Shown: positions 14,084-14,129 of the stretch, in pieces
How the letters are laid out: every line of letters begins with the position of its first letter
Position numbering within the stretch: the stretch's first letter is position 1
NCBI GenBank assembly: GCA_964472315.1
Contig: CAYYJS010000068.1
Location: 1-14,129 of the forward strand
Length of the DNA: 14,129 nt
Direction of reading: 5' to 3'
DNA from: CAYYJS01 sp964472315
GTDB taxonomy: Bacteria > Verrucomicrobiota > Kiritimatiellia > UBA8416
Position numbers and translations under genes: made by a program
The notes under the pieces: model-generated
Seen by the model: only the letters and a program-made list of their open reading frames with translations
The model's database searches: none
What the model was told of the DNA's origin: nothing

Positions 14084-14129
14084 GACGACGAAGTGTGGGA
14101 CGAAGCGTAGACGACGAAGTGTGCGACGA
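14084..14129 (+). repeat. Short tandem repeat at window edge
   Basis: GACGACGAAGTGTGGGACGA at 14084-14103 recurs at 14110-14129 with one substitution, a 26-base period. The second copy runs to the window end, so the array may continue. One frame gives a DDEV-like acidic repeat, but no ribosome site or gene supports coding. Confidence 0.6.

Noticed and set aside
13850..14110. 86-residue plus-strand frame at the right end
   Set aside because: It consists of the dispersed repeat and the tandem repeat translated; there is no ribosome site or conserved domain.

Overview
The window is GC-rich chromosomal DNA from a Gram-negative-type bacterium (two lipobox-bearing precursors, an exported protease, sigma70-like promoters, Shine-Dalgarno sites). 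It mixes conserved housekeeping genes, an unfamiliar cell-envelope cluster and dispersed palindromic intergenic repeats. The repeats resemble elements I associate with Verrucomicrobiota/Kiritimatiellota/Planctomycetota genomes: one reads in some frames as 'GRDARAP' or 'AGETPALP', another as 'RYRVPIPI'. This placement in the PVC group is an inference from repeats and gene style; no rRNA or other marker is present.

Layout. (1) 89-562, minus: D-aminoacyl-tRNA deacylase (dtd), followed by a 318-base gap (563-880) holding a dispersed repeat and a long hairpin. (2) 881-2388, plus: an adenylate-kinase-like P-loop kinase overlapping by ATGA a parvulin-type peptidyl-prolyl isomerase that has no export signal. 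(3) 2419-6137, plus: a three-gene operon with its own promoter encoding an exported caspase-like protease (His/Cys dyad intact) and two lipoproteins, the second with a C-terminal DUF11-like beta domain. This is the most unusual block. (4) 6154-8843, minus: a ten-TM-type metal exporter with a His-rich loop, coupled by TGATG to a B12-binding-fold radical SAM protein. (5) 8844-9154: a divergent intergenic region with a nested double palindrome and a strong promoter. (6) 9155-10812, plus: a zinc-ribbon/PTS-EIIA fusion followed by a membrane protein with a HisKA-like helix pair but no ATPase domain. (7) 10787-12425, minus: an Lrp/AsnC regulator and a class I aminotransferase overlapping by 26 bases. 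(8) 12510-13250, plus: a TrmJ-type SPOUT RNA methyltransferase, meeting tail to tail a two-TM protein of unknown function (13257-13835, minus) at a shared hairpin. (9) 13836-14129: a second, inverted copy of the 55-bp dispersed repeat, then a short tandem repeat running off the edge.

How the genes fit together. The caspase cluster looks like an envelope module: a periplasmic protease with two membrane-anchored partners. The EIIA fusion and the HisKA-like protein each offer a potential phosphohistidine, and together suggest a small signalling pair whose kinase and receiver lie elsewhere. The Lrp and aminotransferase genes form the classic regulator-enzyme pair of amino-acid metabolism. The other genes are separate housekeeping units. 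All functions come from motifs read by eye; no database search was possible.
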